Shown here in pieces: positions 10,011 to 24,235 of a stretch of DNA of 64,000 bases. This DNA is from Neurospora crassa OR74A. Lineage: Eukaryota; Ascomycota; Sordariomycetes; Sordariales; Sordariaceae. A model generated the notes under the pieces. The model made no database searches. It saw only the letters and a program-made list of their open reading frames with translations, and had not been told where the DNA came from. The stretch spans positions 78,474-142,473 of the forward strand of contig NW_011929460.1 of assembly GCF_000182925.2 (NCBI RefSeq). Direction: 5' to 3'. The first letter of the stretch is position 1; every line of letters starts with the position of its first letter. Both the position numbers and the translations under genes were made by a program.

Positions 10011-13000
10011 TTGACCTCGGATTAGGTAGGAATACCCGCTAAATTTAAGTATATTAATAAGCGGAGGAAAAGAAATTAATAGGGATTGCCCTAGTAATAG
10101 CGAATAAAATAGTAATAATTCAAATTTAAAATTTAGTTTTAGCCCGAATTGTAATTTATAGAGGAAACTTTTAGTAAAACACCTTCTAAATCCCCTAGAA
10201 CAAAACACTATAGAGGGTGAGAGCCCCGTATAATTGGATGCTAATCTAATATAAAATTCCTTCAACGAATCGAATAATTTAGAAATACTATTCAAAATAG
10301 GAGGTAAATTTCTTCTAAAGTTAAATACCAATTAAAGACCAATAGTATACAAATAGAGTAATTAAAAGATGAAAAACATTTTAAAAAGAGGGTTAAATAG
10401 TATATAAAATTATTAAAAGGGAAATATTTATAATTAGATTTATATTATTCCGATTATTTAATATTTTTACCAGTATATTTAGGATAGTTTAAACTAATAT
10501 TAGTTTTAGCGGGGGGATAAAGGTCTAGGGAATATAGCTCCTCTAGGAATATTATAGCCCCGGGTATAATACCTTCGTTAGGACTAAAGTTCGTATATCT
10601 ATAAGGATACTAATATAATAATTATTAATAATTTGTTTTAAAATATAAACTAAGGAATTAAAGTTTTATATAAATATTTAAATATAAAACCCGTACGTAT
10701 AATAAAAGTAAATATAAGTAAGAATTTTAGCGTATTATTGATTAATTTTAATATATTTGAATAGATTTGAGTAAAAGCGTTAAACCTTAGACCCAAAAGA
10801 TAGTGAACTATATTTAGATAGGGTGAAGTTAAAGGAAATTTTAGTAGAGGTTCGTAGCGGTTCTAACGTATAAATCGATTATTAAATTTAAATATAGGGG
10901 CGAAAAATTAATTGAACTATTTAGTAGTTAGTTACTACCGAAGTTTCTTTTAGAATAATAGTATTATTCTTTAATTTTATAAAGTAAAGCGAATAATTAG
11001 GGATTTGGGGGCGCTTTTTAACCTTCATCCATTCTTAAACTTTAAATATATAAGAAGCCCTTATTATTTAATTAAATATAGGTATTCGAATATACTAATA
11101 CTAATAAGCTATTTTTGGTAAGTAAAATTAGTAATATGGAATAAACTGAACGTAGGATTAAAGTACCGAAGTAGACGCTTATTAAATACTATAAAAAGTA
11201 TTAATATATTTTAATAGTAGGATAGTAATTATAGAAGTTGGAATCCGCTAAAGACTATATAATAATTTACTTACTAAATATATTAGCCCTAAAAATAAAT
11301 AGTATTTAAATATCCTACCTATACCCCGCCCTTAAGGTAGAAACGATACCTTAAAGAGTAGGCGGTTATAGAGGTTAATAATAAAGCTTAGGGCGTAAAC
11401 CCAGATCGAACAGCCTCTAATATAAATTTTAATAATAGTAATAAATATTTTAATAAGAATTTGAAGGACCGAAGTAGGGAAAGGTTCTATATAAATAACG
11501 GTTGGATATAAGTTAGTCGATTTTAAACTATAAGGAAATTCCATTTTAAAGGGGCACTTATACCCTATATAGCAAAAAGGAAGCCGGTTAATATTCTAGT
11601 ATTTAAATATAGGTTTTACACGGCAACGCAACTAAATACGGAGATAACAGCGGGGGCCTTAAATAGAATTCTCTTTTCTTCTTAATAATTTATTATTTTA
11701 AAAATAATTTATTTAGAAATAGGGTTTAATAGCTAGAAGAGCCCGACACTTCTATTAAGTCCGATACACTTTCAATATCCCTTAAAAATCTATAAGAAGG
11801 AATAATTCTTATACTAGGTTATATTTATAATTATAGTAGGTCTCTAAAGTAAATAGCCTTTAGTTAATAGAATAATATAAATAAGGGAAATCGGTAAAAT
11901 AAATCCGTAACTTCGGGAAAAGGATTAACTTTAAAGGTTAGGTACGTTGGGTTTTAAATAAACGCCTTAAAAATAAATCGCTACTAGCTAAATAACTAGC
12001 CGGTAATTTTTAGTATTTGGGTATAAAAGCCCTTAATAAACTTCGGTCGTTTAATATACATTTAATAACCAATTTAGAATTAGTACAGATAAGGGAAATT
12101 TAATTATTTAATTAAAATATAGTATTACAATGGCTAGAAAGTAATATTGACGTAATATAATTTCTACCTAGTACTCTAAATATTAAAGTAAAGAAATTCA
12201 ACTAAGCGTAGGTAAATAGCGGGAGTAACTATAACTCTCTTAAAGTAGCTAAATACTTCGTTATTTAATTAATAATATATATAAATAAATTAACGAAATT
12301 CCTACTATCCCTATCTACTATCTAATAAAACTATAGCCAAAGGAACGGGCTTAATAGAATTAGCAGGGAAAAAAAACCCTATTAAATTTAATTCTAATTT
12401 AATATTATAAAAAAATATAAAAGGTATAAAATAAGTAGGAGCTTCGGCGCTAATAAAATACTACTACTCTTATTATTTTTTTATTTATTTAATTAAACGG
12501 GGCTAGATTTTCGTCTAATTTCTAATTTTAAAGTCCTTTGTAGACTAACCCAGATTAAAGATATTATTAAGTAGGGAGTTTGGCTAGGGTAGTATATTTA
12601 TTAAACTATAATATAAGTATCTTAAGGGGGGTTTATAGAGAATAAAAATCTCTAATAGAATAAAAGGGTAAAAGTCCCCTTAATTTTAATTTTTAATATA
12701 AATACAAACTATAAAAGTATAGCCTATCGATCTTTTAGTCCCTCGAAATTTGAGGTTAAAGGTACTAGAAAAGTTACTATAGAGATAATTAATTTATAGC
12801 GGCTAAGCGTTTATAGTAATATTGTTTTTTAATCCTTTAATATCGGCTCTTCCTATTATACTAAAGTAGAATTCGGTAAGTATTAGATTATTTACCTACT
12901 AATAGGGAATATAAGCTGGGTTTAAACTATTATAAGATAGGTTAGTTTTACCTTATTAATAATTTTATTATAATAATAATTAAATTTAGTACGAAAGGAA

Positions 13001-13346
13001 CTGCTTATTTAAATAATTAGTTTTTATAATTGTCCGACCGGGTAATACTATAACGCTACTATCTATTAAATAATAATTAAACGCTTTTAAATTAAAATTT
13101 ATATTAAAATGCAATAATACCTCTAATACGTTATAAATATATAAAAATAAACTCCGGCCTTGTATTTTAGTAAACGATTCCTCTATTAGCCTTAAAGTAG
13201 CTAACGGTAATTTATATATTGTAATTTTAATATACATTAGATTAAATCTTTTATAAATAATTTAAATATACGAAAGGGTCCTATAAGTAATAAAATAGCC
13301 TTATTATTATAATTTACTAAGGGTAAACCCTCCTTCGCTTAAATTT
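10011..13346 (+). pseudogene. 28S (LSU) rRNA, copy 2, RIP-mutated
   Basis: The 5' TTGACCTCGG is intact here, followed by GATTAGGTAGGAATACC. At 12988-13001 the sarcin-ricin loop is AGTACGAAAGGAAC, with a single G-to-A change inside the GAGA tetraloop: the least damaged loop in the array but still altered. Length is identical to copy 1. Antisense open frames at 10005-10331, 11332-11544 and 12986-13237 lie within it; the last overlaps, in the shifted-by-one-unit sense, the antisense frame seen in copy 1, which simply reflects the shared LSU sequence. Confidence 0.93.
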
Positions 13347-14299
13347 CCTAATAAAAGGGTCCGCCTAATAAATAGGTATTTATTAAGGGATCCCCCCGAG
13401 ATTTAGTTACTAAAGCTTAAGAAGGTAAAAGCGCTTTATTAGAGGGAAAGTATAGGGTAAGTAGGGATAAGAAGGGGATTTAATTAAGTTTAATATTTCT
13501 TGGGTTTAAATAACGTTACCCTAGGGGTGTAAGTAGGCTAAGTATAAGGGGTTTGCTATATTAGTAGTTAGCCTATAGAAGGCTTAGTAGTTATATATAG
13601 TATATACCCGGGGAAGCGTTGACTGGCGTAATATACGTGGGTACGGCCGGGCTGGGCCTTTATAAATTTTAGTAGCTACGGTAGGTAGGGTAAGTAAGAG
13701 TAATTAATTAAGCGGCGGCGGGGTAGGAGCGACTGGGTAAATAAGTAATTTTTAAATAAATTTATAATTTTAGATAAGTAAATATATTTGTAATTAGGTT
13801 GGGTATAGCGTTGGGTAGATAAGTACGTTCGAATTGTATAAAGTAGTATAGAGAAGAGAGGGTAGGTAAGTGCGTCCGGGCGGGTTAGGTATATAGGGTA
13901 GGTAGGCGTATTTAGGTATAGAATTTTTATATAAATAGTAACTATATTGGGAAGGTAAGGACGAAGGTTTGTATAGGGTAGGTAAGAAGGACCGAGAGGT
14001 TTGGGGGGGCTAAGGGGTTACTTTCTAATTCCTATTAGGAAGGGCTTATTAAAGGAAAGGGTAGGGTAGTAGTAGGAGGGGGTAAGTAAATAAAGAAATT
14101 ATATAATTAAATAAAAATATTTATAATTTTTTTATTAGAAGATATAGTAGGGTAGGTAGGAAAAGATTATATAGAATTGTATTTTTATATAAGGTAAAGG
14201 TATAAAGGGGGAGGCTATTTTTTTAATTTTTGGGTAGGCGAAGCGGTAGGTAGGCTATTTAGGCTAGGAATAGTTTAATCTTTAAGGGGGGAGCGAAAA

Positions 14300-14648
14300 T
14301 TTCTTTCTTCTTTTTTTTTTCCTTTTTTATTTATTTATTTTTTTTCTTTCTTTTTTTTCTCCTCCCTCTTTCTTCTTCCTACTTTTATCCTCTTTATTAC
14401 TCTTCCTCCTCCCTTTCCTTTCCTCTCCGTCTTCCTTCGTTTTAGTCCTTTTTTTTTTTTCTTTTCCTTTTTCTTTTTTCTTTTTAACTTTTAACCTCTT
14501 TTTAAAGCTTTCCTCTCTTAATATTTCTTTCTTTATACCTCTAAACCCCCCTCCGTTCTTTTCTTTTATATTATATCTATATAAAGATAAAAAAGTAATA
14601 TAATTAATATGTAAATAAAATAAAGAAGGTTCTTATTCTTCTTTTCTT

Positions 14649-14696
<48 letters not shown>

Positions 14697-14820
14697 TATA
14701 TTTTTCTTACTTTCCTTCTACCTTTTTACTTTTGTAATGTCTTGCCCCCTTAATAAACTTCTTCCTTTCTTTTTCTTTTTATTCTTCTTTTTGTCCTCTT
14801 ATTCTATTTCCAAATCTTTA
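14300..14820 (+). repeat. C/T-only tract with poly-T (43 T at 14651-14693), copy 2
   Basis: Counterpart of the tract in copy 1. A few C-to-T differences (for example TTTTTTTTCC replacing TTTCTTTTCC near its start) show that even CpT sites are hit at low rate. The T run is five bases shorter than in copy 1, and this difference accounts for the whole difference in period length. Confidence 0.9.
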
Positions 14821-15406
14821 TTAGGTAAGGGCGTTTATAAAGTAAATAAATACTTTTAGAGTAGTAGGAGCCGGATTATAATAAAGGTAGAGGTTTTTTT
14901 TATAAATATAGGAAAAAAAAGGTATTCGGAGGCGATTAAGTTGATTAATTAGAACCTATACGGTTTTGAATGAATTGTTAGGGAAGGGTAGGTAAATAAT
15001 TAATAGTAGGAAAGAAGAAAAAGAAGAAAAAAAGAAAAAAAAAAAAGAAATTTTGAAAGTAGTAGAAGAAGAAGGGTAGTAGAATTTAGGGGGTATAAAT
15101 AATTAGTAGAATAAGTAGGGTATTAAATAGCTTTAGTTATATAGGTAGGGAGGATATATTGAGGTTAGTATATTAATAAAAAAAGTTAAATTAGTAAATA
15201 TAAAAAGAAAAAGATAAGAGTAATATAAATACTTTTAGTATAATTATAAAATATTATAAATTATATTAGGGAAAATAAAAAGTAATTAGCTTTTTATTTA
15301 GTGGAAATGTAGTTTGAGTAGATATTATAGGGTAAGTATATTTATTTTATATAAAAAAAGTACGGTCGAAATTAAAAAGGTAGAAGAAGAAAAGGTAGTA
15401 AAGGGT

Positions 15407-15724
15407 GGTACTTATTGAGTATAAGGTAGGTAAGAACGATTAGGTAAGTAAAGAAGGTGTAATCGACCTTTAGAAACCGAAGTTTTGAAAAGGAAAATTG
15501 TAAGTAGGTAATATTTATTAAGTATAGAGTAAGTAAGAATTATAAAGTAAGTACAACGGGCTTATATAAGAAAGGTAAAATTAAAGTTAAAAAAAAAAAA
15601 ATAGTAGGCGGGTAGTACTTACTAAGTATAGGGTAAGTAGGAATAACCGGGTAGGTAAGGAAGGTACAACCAATTTAATAAGGAAGGTGTAGTCTTTATA
15701 AATTTGGAGCGAGATTTTTAAGAA
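15407..15724 (+). repeat. Subrepeat cluster, copy 2
   Basis: Three degenerate units at the same distance from 18S as in copy 1, beginning at AGTACTTATTGAGTATAAGG. The third unit starts at GTACTTACTAAGTATAGGG. Role unknown. Confidence 0.6.
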
Positions 15725-15769
15725 GGTGCGACCTAGTTAGGTGGTTAGATAACTATAAATCGATTTTTA

Positions 15770-15866
15770 AAATTTCCTATACTAGGGAATTTCGTAGGAG
15801 TTAAAAAGTCGCGGCTTAGACTATTGGGCCGCACTATCCCTAAACTCGAAGTTGGAGGGTATATAA
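15770..15866 (+). promoter_or_regulatory. Candidate Pol I promoter / start region, copy 2
   Basis: AAATTTCC-7-GGGAATTT is intact at 15770-15792 and TATATAAGAAGGAGCGGCGG follows from 15860. This copy keeps more of the likely original GGAGGG lead-in before TATATAA than copy 1. Assignment as promoter rests on position and conservation only. Confidence 0.35.
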
Positions 15867-16539
15867 GAAGGAGCGGCGGAGAGTAATAGGAAAGAACGAA
15901 TAGTAAAATTATTTAATCGTCCCTACCTCTAACTTCCTCTTATAAATATAAATAAGGACGTATAGGGCTTACTCTATTTAGAAGCTTTCTATAGGAGGGC
16001 TGCTCTAACCTATAGCCTAGGTACCTTCTTATAGTAATTTATAAAGGAAACTAAATTCTAATTTATAGAGTATTATTATTATATAGCTCCCTATAGTCTA
16101 CTAAGGAATTAACGTTAATAATACGAATTACCTTAGTACTATTTTAGTAAAGGCTCTACTTCTATTAGGTAATATTTAAAAAAATCCTATAAATATTAGG
16201 GAGTACCCTATAAACGCCGAGGGGTAGGTTTTATAAATAATTAGCTACTAATTAAATTTATTTATAAGTTATTAGGGGTATTAGTTAATTAGAGAAGCCT
16301 TCGGATAGAACCTTCTATATTAGGCCTCCTCTTAGGGCGTATAGGCGGTATACAAGAGGCGCTCTATACTCTCCTATTTTCTTATTAATTATATTCTAGG
16401 GAATTTAGGAAGGGAAAGTAGATATATATTTCGAAGTAAGTTCAATCCTACTATATAAACTTCGGACCGCCTACCTTCGTAATTTTATAAATTCTTCCGT
16501 TCGTTTACGAACGGTTAGCCTTTCTAAGCGTATAATAAT

Positions 16540-18335
16540 TACTTAATTAATTCTACTAATAGTTATATATTTATCTTAAAGATTAAACTATATATATTTA
16601 AATTTAAATAATTAAATTGCAAAATTGCGAATAGCTTATTAAATTAATTATAGTTTATTTAATAGTACTTTACTATATAGATAACTGTAGTAATTCTAGA
16701 ATTAATATATATTAAAAACCCTAATTTCGGAAGGGGTGTATTTATTAGATTAAAAACTAATACCCTTCGGGGCTAATTAGTAATTTATAATAATTTTTCG
16801 AATTGTATAGCCTTACGTTAGTAATAATTTATTTAAATTTCTGCCCTATTAATTTTTAACGGTTAGATCTTAGTTAACTATAGTAATAACGGGTAACGGA
16901 GGGTTAGGGTTCGACCCTAGAGAAGGAGCTTAAGAAACGGCTATTATATTTAAGGAAGGTAGTAAGCGTGTAAATTACCTAATCCCAATATAGGGAGGTA
17001 GTAATAATAAATATTAATATAGGGCTCTTTTGGGTCTTATAATTAGAATAAATATAATTTAAATCCCTTAATAAAGAATAATTAGAAGGTAAATCTAGTA
17101 TTAGTAGCTACGGTAATTCTAATTCTAATAGCGTATATTAAAATTATTAAAGTTAAAAAGCTCGTAATTGAACTTTAAGTTCGGCCTATCGGTCTACTTC
17201 ACTACGTATACTAATTAAGTTGGGCCTTTTTTCCTAAAGAACCGCATACCCTTTACTAGGTATATCGGGGAATTAGGACTTTTATTATAAATAAATCAGA
17301 TTGCTTAAAGAAGGCCTATATTTAAATATATTAGTATAGAATAATAGAATAGGACGTATAGTTCTATTTTATTAATTTCTAGGACCGTTATAATAATTAA
17401 TAGGGATAATTAGGGGTATTAGTATTTAATTATTAGAAGTAAAATTCTTAAATTTATTAAAGACTAATTATTGCGAAAGTATTTACTAAGGATATTTTTA
17501 TTAATTAGGAACGAAAGTTAGGGGATCGAAGATAATTAAATACTATTATAATTTTAATTATAAATTATACTAATTAAGGATTGGACGGTGTTATTTTTTA
17601 ATCCGTTCGACACTTTACAATAAATTAAAATATTTAGACTCTTAGAGGAATATAATTACAAGGTTGAAATTTAAAGAAATTAACGGAAGGGTACTACTAA
17701 GGGTAGAGCCTATAGTTTAATTTAATTTAATACGGGGAAATTTACTAAGTCTAAATATAATAAGGATTAATAAATTGAGAGCTCTTTCTTAATTTTGTAG
17801 GTAGTAGTATATAGCCGTTCTTAGTTAATAGAGTAATTTATCTATTTAATTATAATAACGAACGAGACTTTAATTTACTAAATAGCCTATATTACTTTAA
17901 TAGTACGCTAGCTTCTTAGAGGGACTATTAGTTTAAACCGATAGAAATTTGAAGTAATAATAGGTCTATAATGCCCTTAGATATTCTAGGCCGTACGTGC
18001 GCTATACTAATATAACTAGTAAGTACTCCCTTAGCTGGAAGGTCCGGGTAATTTTATTAAATTATATTGTACTGGGAATAAAGTATTATAATTATTACTC
18101 TTTAACGAAGAATCCCTAATAAGTATAAATTATTAGTTTATATTAATTACGTCCTTACCCTTTATATATACCGCCTATTGCTACTACTAATTAAATAGTT
18201 TAGTAAGGTTTCCGAATTAACTTAGGGAGGTCGGTAACGACTACCTAAGGCCGGAAAACTATTTAAATTCGGTTATTTAAAGGAAATAAAAATTGTAATA
18301 AAGTTTCTGTTAGTAAATTAGTAGAAAGATTATTA
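16540..18335 (+). pseudogene. 18S (SSU) rRNA, copy 3, RIP-mutated
   Basis: Begins TACTTAATTAATTCT and ends AGATTATTA. The 530 loop near 17095-17120 reads AGTATTAGTAGCTACGG, with changes in the normally invariant GCCGCGG. The decoding segment reads ATATATACCGCCTATTG. Length 1796 bp, no intron. The last 20 bases contain AGTAGAAAGATTATTA where working fungal genes have a GCGGAGGGATCATTA type end. Confidence 0.94.
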
Positions 18336-18526
18336 TAGAATTACAAAACTCCTATAAATTATTGTAAATTTTACTTATATAGTTACTTCGGCGTTAGTAG
18401 TTTAAAAAAGCCTTCGAGCCCTCCCGGATCCTCGGGTCTCCTACTCGTAAGAAGTTACCCGCCGGAATACTAAAACTAAACTCTTAATATTTTATATCTC
18501 TTTAAGTAAACTTTTAAATAAATTAA

Positions 18527-18685
18527 AACTTTTAATAATAAATCTCTTAGTTCTAACATTAATAAAAAACGTAATAAAATATAATAAGTAATATAAATTA
18601 TAGAATTTAGTAAATTATTAAATCTTTAAACGCACATTGCGCTTACTAATATTCTAGTAAGTATACTTATTCGAATATTATTTCA
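18527..18685 (+). pseudogene. 5.8S rRNA, copy 3, with ITS1 (18336-18526) and ITS2 (18686-18834)
   Basis: Start AACTTTTAATAATAA (CpG also lost). Unusually, the internal AAACGCACATTGCGC segment is nearly intact here, retaining CpA that is lost in the other copies I compared, so damage is patchy within a single 159-base gene. The 3' end reads ATATTATTTCA. Confidence 0.92.
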
Positions 18686-18834
18686 ACTATTAAGCTCTAC
18701 TTACGTTAGGGATCCGTAGCTATCCGTAGTCCTTTAAAATTAATAGCGGGTTTATTAATTATATTGAGTATAGTAATTCTATATTATTATAATTATATAG
18801 CGGGTTCTTACTATAAAACCCCCTATTTTTAAAA

Positions 18835-21800
18835 TTGACCTCGGATTAGGTAGGAATACCCGCTGAATTTAAGTATATTAATAAGTAGAAGAAAAAAAAT
18901 TAATAGGGATTACCTTAATAATAGCGAATAAAATAGTAATAGTTCAAATTTGAAATCTAGCTTCGGCCCGAATTATAATTTGTAAAAGAAGCTTTTAGTA
19001 AGGCACTTTCTAAATCCCCTAGAACGGAGCGCTATAGAGGGTGAGAGCCCTATATAATTGGATGCCAATCTAATATAAAGCTCCTTTAATAAATCGAATA
19101 GTTTAGGAATATTATTTAAAATAGGAGGTAAATTTCTTTTAAAGCTAAATACCGGCTAGAGATTAATAGTATATAAGTAGAGTAATTAAAAAATGAAAAG
19201 TACTTTAAAAAGAGGGTTAAATAGTATATGAAATTATTAAAAGGAAAGTGTTTATAATTAGATTTATACTGTTTTAATTATTTAGTATTCTTATTAGTAT
19301 ATTTAGGACGGTTTAAACTAATATTAGTTTTAGTAGGGGGATAAAGGTTTAGGGAATATAACTCCTCTAGGAATATTATAGCCCTAGGCGTAATACCTTT
19401 ACTAGAACTGAAGTTCGTATATTTATAAGAATACTAGTATAATAATTATTAATAACCCGTTTTAAAATACAGACTAAGGAATTAAAGTTTTACGCAAGTA
19501 TTTAGGTATAAAACCCGTACGTATAATAAAAGTAAATGTAGGTGAGAGCTTCGGTATATTATTAATTAATTCTAATATATTTAGATAAATTTAAATAAGA
19601 ATATTAAACCTTAAACCCGAAAAATAATAAACTATACTTAGATAGGGTAAAGCTAGAAGAAACTCTAATAGAGGCTCGCAACGGTTCTAACGTACAAATC
19701 GATTGTTAAATCTAAGTATGGGGGCGAAAGACTAATTGAACTATCTAATAGCTAATTACCGCCGAAGTTTCCCTTAAGATAATAATATTATTCTTCAATT
19801 TTATAAGGTAAAGCGAATAATTAGGGACTCGGGGGCGCTTTTTAGCCTTCATCCATTCTTAAACTTTAAATATATAAGAAGCCCTTATTATTTAATTAAA
19901 TATAGGTATTCGAATATATTAATACTAATAGGCTATTTTTAATAAGTAGAACTAGTAATACGGAATAAACCGAACGTAGGGTTAAAGTACTAGAGTAAAT
20001 ACTTATTAAATACTATAAAAAGCGTTAGTATATTTTAATAATAGGACGGTGGCTATAGAAATCGGAATTTGCTAAGGACTATATAATAATTTACTTACCG
20101 AATATACTAGCTTTGAAAATAAATAGTACTTAAACGTCCTACTTATACCCCGCCCTTAAAGTAGAAACGATATTCTAAAGAGTAGGCGGCTATAGAGGTT
20201 AGTAACGAAGCCTAGGGCGTAAGCCCGGGTCGAACGGCCTTTAATATAAATTTTAATAGTAGTAATAAATATTTTAATAAGAATTTAAAGGACTAAAGTA
20301 GGGAAAGGTTCTATATAAATAGCGGTTGGATATAGGTTAATTAATCTTAAACTATAGGGAAGTTCCGTTTTAAAGGGGTATTTATACTCTATATAGCGAA
20401 AGGGAAGCCGGTTAATATTCCGGTACCTAAATATAGGTTTTACGCGGTAATGTAATTAAATATAGAAACGATAGCGGAGGCCCCAGGTAAAATTCTCTTT
20501 TCTTTTTAATAGTCTATTACCCTAAAAATAATTTATTTAGAGATAGGGTTTAATAGCCGGAAGAGCCCAATATTTCTATTGGGTCCAGTACGTTTTTAAT
20601 ATCCCTTAAAAATCCGTAGGAGGGAATAATTCTTATATTAAGTTATATTTATAATTATAGTAGGTCTTTAAAGTGAATAGCTTCTAATTAATAGAATAAT
20701 ATAGATAAGGGAAGTTAGTAAAATAGATTTATAATTTTAGGAAAAGGATTAATTCTAAGGGTTAAGTACGTCGGGCTTTAGGTAAACGCCCTAAGAGTAG
20801 ATTGCTATTAGTTAGGTAACCGGCCGGTAGCTTTCAATATCCGGGTATAGAAGCTTTTAATAGACTTCGGTCGTCCGGTGTACGTTTAATAATTAATTTA
20901 AAATTAGTATAGATAGGGGGAATTTAATTATCTAATTAAAATATAGTATTACGATAGTTAGAAAGTAGTATTAACGTAATATAATTTCTATTTAGTATTT
21001 TAAATATTAAAATAAAAAAATTCAACTAAGCGCGGGTAAATAGCAGGAATAACTATAATTCTCTTAAAGTAGCCAAATACTTTATTATTTAATTAGTAAC
21101 GCATATAAATAGATTAATGAGATTCCTATTATCCCTATTTATTATCTAGCGAAACTATAATTAAAGGAACGGGCTTAGTAGAATTAATGGAGAAAGAAGA
21201 CCCTATTAAACTTAATTTTAGTTTAATATTATAAAAAAATATAGGAAGTATAGAATAGGTAGGAGCTTCGGCGCCGGTAAAATACTACTACTCCTATTGT
21301 TTTTTTACTTATTTAATTAAGCGGGGCTAGATTTTTATTCAACTTCTAATTTTAAGGTCCTTCGTAGGCTAACCCGGATTAAAAATATTATTAAGTAGGG
21401 AATTTAGCTAGGGCAGTACATCTATTAAACTATAATGCAAATATCCTAAGGGGGGCTTATAGAGAATAAAAATCTCTAGTAGAACAAAAGGGTAAAAATC
21501 CCCTTAATTTTAATTTTTAATATAAATATAAATTATAAAAGTATAGCCTATTAATCCTTTAGTCCCTCGAAATTTAAAGTTAGAAGTACTAGAAAAATTA
21601 CTATAAGGATAATTAACTTATAATAGCCAAACGTTTATAGCAATATCGCTTTTTAATCCTTCAATATCAGCTCTTCCTATTATACCGAAGTAGAATTCGG
21701 TAAATATTAGATTATTTACCTATTAATAGGGAATGTAAGCTAAATTTAGACTATTATAAAATAAATTAGTTTTACCCTACTAATAACTTTATCGCAATAG

Positions 21801-22170
21801 TAATTAAATTTAGTATAAAAGGAACTACTTATTTAAATAATTAGTTTTTATAATTATCTAACCGGATAGTACTATAACGCTACTATCTACTAGATAATAA
21901 CTGAACGCCTCTAAATTAGAATTTATATTAGAATACGATAATACTTTTAGTATATTATAGATATATAAAAATAAGCTCCGGCTTTGTATCTTAGTAAGCA
22001 ATTCCTCTATTAGCCTTAAAGTAGCTAGCGGTAATTCGTATATTATAATTTTAATATATATTAGATTAAATCCTTTATAAATAATTTAAATATACGAAAG
22101 GGTTTTATAAATAATAGAATAGCCTTATTATTATAATTTATTAAGAGTAAGCCCTCCTTCGCTTAAATTT
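18835..22170 (+). pseudogene. 28S (LSU) rRNA, copy 3, RIP-mutated
   Basis: 5' TTGACCTCGGATTAGGTAGG. The sarcin-ricin loop at 21812-21825 is AGTATAAAAGGAAC, three changes. The D1 landmark AAAAAGAGGGTTAAATAGTA near 19205 is recognisable. The 3' limit is the AAATTT after CCCTCCTTCGCTT. 3336 bp, no insertion. Confidence 0.93.
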
Positions 22171-23123
22171 CCCAATAGAAGGATCCGCTTAATAAATAGG
22201 CATTTATTAGGGGGTCCCTCCGAAATTTGGTTATTAGAGTCCGAAAGGGCGAAAGCGCCTTACTAGAAGGAAAGTATAGGGTAAGTAGGGATAAGAAGGG
22301 GATTTAGTTAAATTTAGTATTTCTTAGGTTTAAACAACGTTACTCTAAGGGCGCGGGCGGGCTAGATATAAGGGGTCTACTATATTAGTAGCTAGCCTAT
22401 AGAAAGCTCGGTAATTATATATAATATATACCCGGGGAAGCGTCGACTAGTATAATATATATAAGTACGGCCGGGCCGGGCCTTTATAAATCTTAGTAGC
22501 TATAGTAAGTAGGGTAGGTAAAAATAACCGATTGAGCGGCGGCGGGGTAGGAGCGATTAAGTAGGCGAGCAATTTTTAGGCAAATTTATAATTCTAAATA
22601 AGTAAATATATTCGCAACCGGATTAAATACGGCGCTAAGTAAGTAAGTACGTTTAAATTATATAAGGTAGTATAAAGAAAAGAAAGTAGGTAAGTACGTC
22701 CGGGCGGGTTAGGTATATAGGGTAGATAGGTGCGTTTAGGTATAGAATTTTTATATAAATAGTAGTTATATTAGGAAGGTAAGGGCGAAGGCCTATATAG
22801 GGTAGGTAAAAAGGATTAAGAGGTTTGGGGGGGCTAAGGGGTTGCTTTCTAACTCTTATTAGGAGGGGCTTATTAAAGGAAAGGGTAGGGTAATAGTAGG
22901 AGGGGGTAAGTAAATAAAGAAGTTATATAATTAAATAAAGGTATTTATAGCCTTTTTATTAAAAAATATAGTAGAGTAAGTAGGAAAAGGTTGTATAGGA
23001 TTGTATTTTTATATAAAGTAAAAGTATAAAGGGGGAGGCTATCTTTTTAATTTCTAGGTAGGTAAGGCGGTAGGTAAGCTACTTAGGCTGGGAATAGTTT
23101 AATTTTTAGGGGGGGAGCGAAAA

Positions 23124-23473
23124 TTTCTTTCTTCTTTTTCTTTTCCTTTTTTATTTATTTATTTTTTTTCTTTCTTCTTTTTCTCCTCCCTCTTTCTTCT
23201 TCCTACTTTTATCCTCTTTATTACTCTTCCTCCTCCCTTTCCTTTCCTCTCCATCTTCCTTCGTTTTAATCCTTTTTTTCTTTTTTCTTCCTTTTTCTTT
23301 TTTCTTTTTAGCTTTTAACCTCTTTTTAGGGCTTTCCTCTCTTAATATTTCTTTCCTTATACCTCCAAACCCCCCTCTATTCCCTTCTTTTATATTATAT
23401 TTATATAAGAATAAAAAAGTAATATGATTAATATATAAATAAAATAAAGAAGGTTCTTATTCTTCTTTTCTTT

Positions 23474-23525
<52 letters not shown>

Positions 23526-23649
23526 TATATTTTTCTTACTTTCCTTCTACCTTTTTACTTTTATAATATCTTGCCCCCTTAATAAATTTCTTCCTTTCTT
23601 TTTCTTTTTATTCTTCTTTTCGTCTTCTTATTCTATTTCTAAATCTTTA
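23124..23649 (+). repeat. C/T-only tract with poly-T (48 T at 23475-23522), copy 3
   Basis: Pyrimidine-only + strand on both sides of the T run; the base before the T run is G here but A in copies 1, 2 and 7, another G/A transition difference. Same T count as copies 1 and 7. Confidence 0.9.
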
Positions 23650-24235
23650 TTAGGTAAGGGCGTTTATAAAGTAAATAAATACTTTTAGAATAGTAGGAGC
23701 CGGATTATAATAAAGGTAAAGGTTTTTTTTATAAATATAGGAAGAAGAAGGTATTCGGAGGCGATTAAATCGATTAATTAGAATTTATACGGTTTTGAAT
23801 AAATTATTAAGGAAGGGCAGGTAAATAATTAATAGTAGGAAAGAAGAAAAAGAAGAAAAAAAGAAAAAAAAAAAAGAAATTTTGAAAGTAGTAGAAGAAG
23901 AAGGGTAGTAGAATTTAGGGGGTATAAATAATTAATAGAATAGGTAAGGTATTAGGTAATTTTAATTATATAGGTAGGGAGGATATATTGAGGTTAGTAT
24001 ATTAATAAAGAAGGTTAAATTAGTAAATGTAAAAAGAAAAAGATAAAAATAATATAAATATTTTTAGTATAATTATAAGATATTGTAAATTATATTAAGG
24101 AAGATAAAAAGTAATTAGTTTTTTACTTAGTAGAAACGTAGTTTGAATAGATACTATAGGGTAGGTATATCTACTTTATATAAGAAAGGTGTAACCGAAG
24201 TTAAAAAAGTAGAAGAGGGAAAGGTAGTAAAGGGT

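Larger units (their letters stand above)
13347..16539 (+). other. Intergenic spacer 2
   Basis: Same order of elements as spacer 1 and the same length apart from a poly-T five bases shorter (3193 bp). A potential stem CCGCCTAATAAATAGG-like lies about 20 bp after 28S. Purine-rich run at about 15007-15077. No 5S, tRNA or coding gene recognised. The stretch between 13560 and 14280 holds only AT-rich spacer with GGTAGGTAAG-type motifs. Confidence 0.85.
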
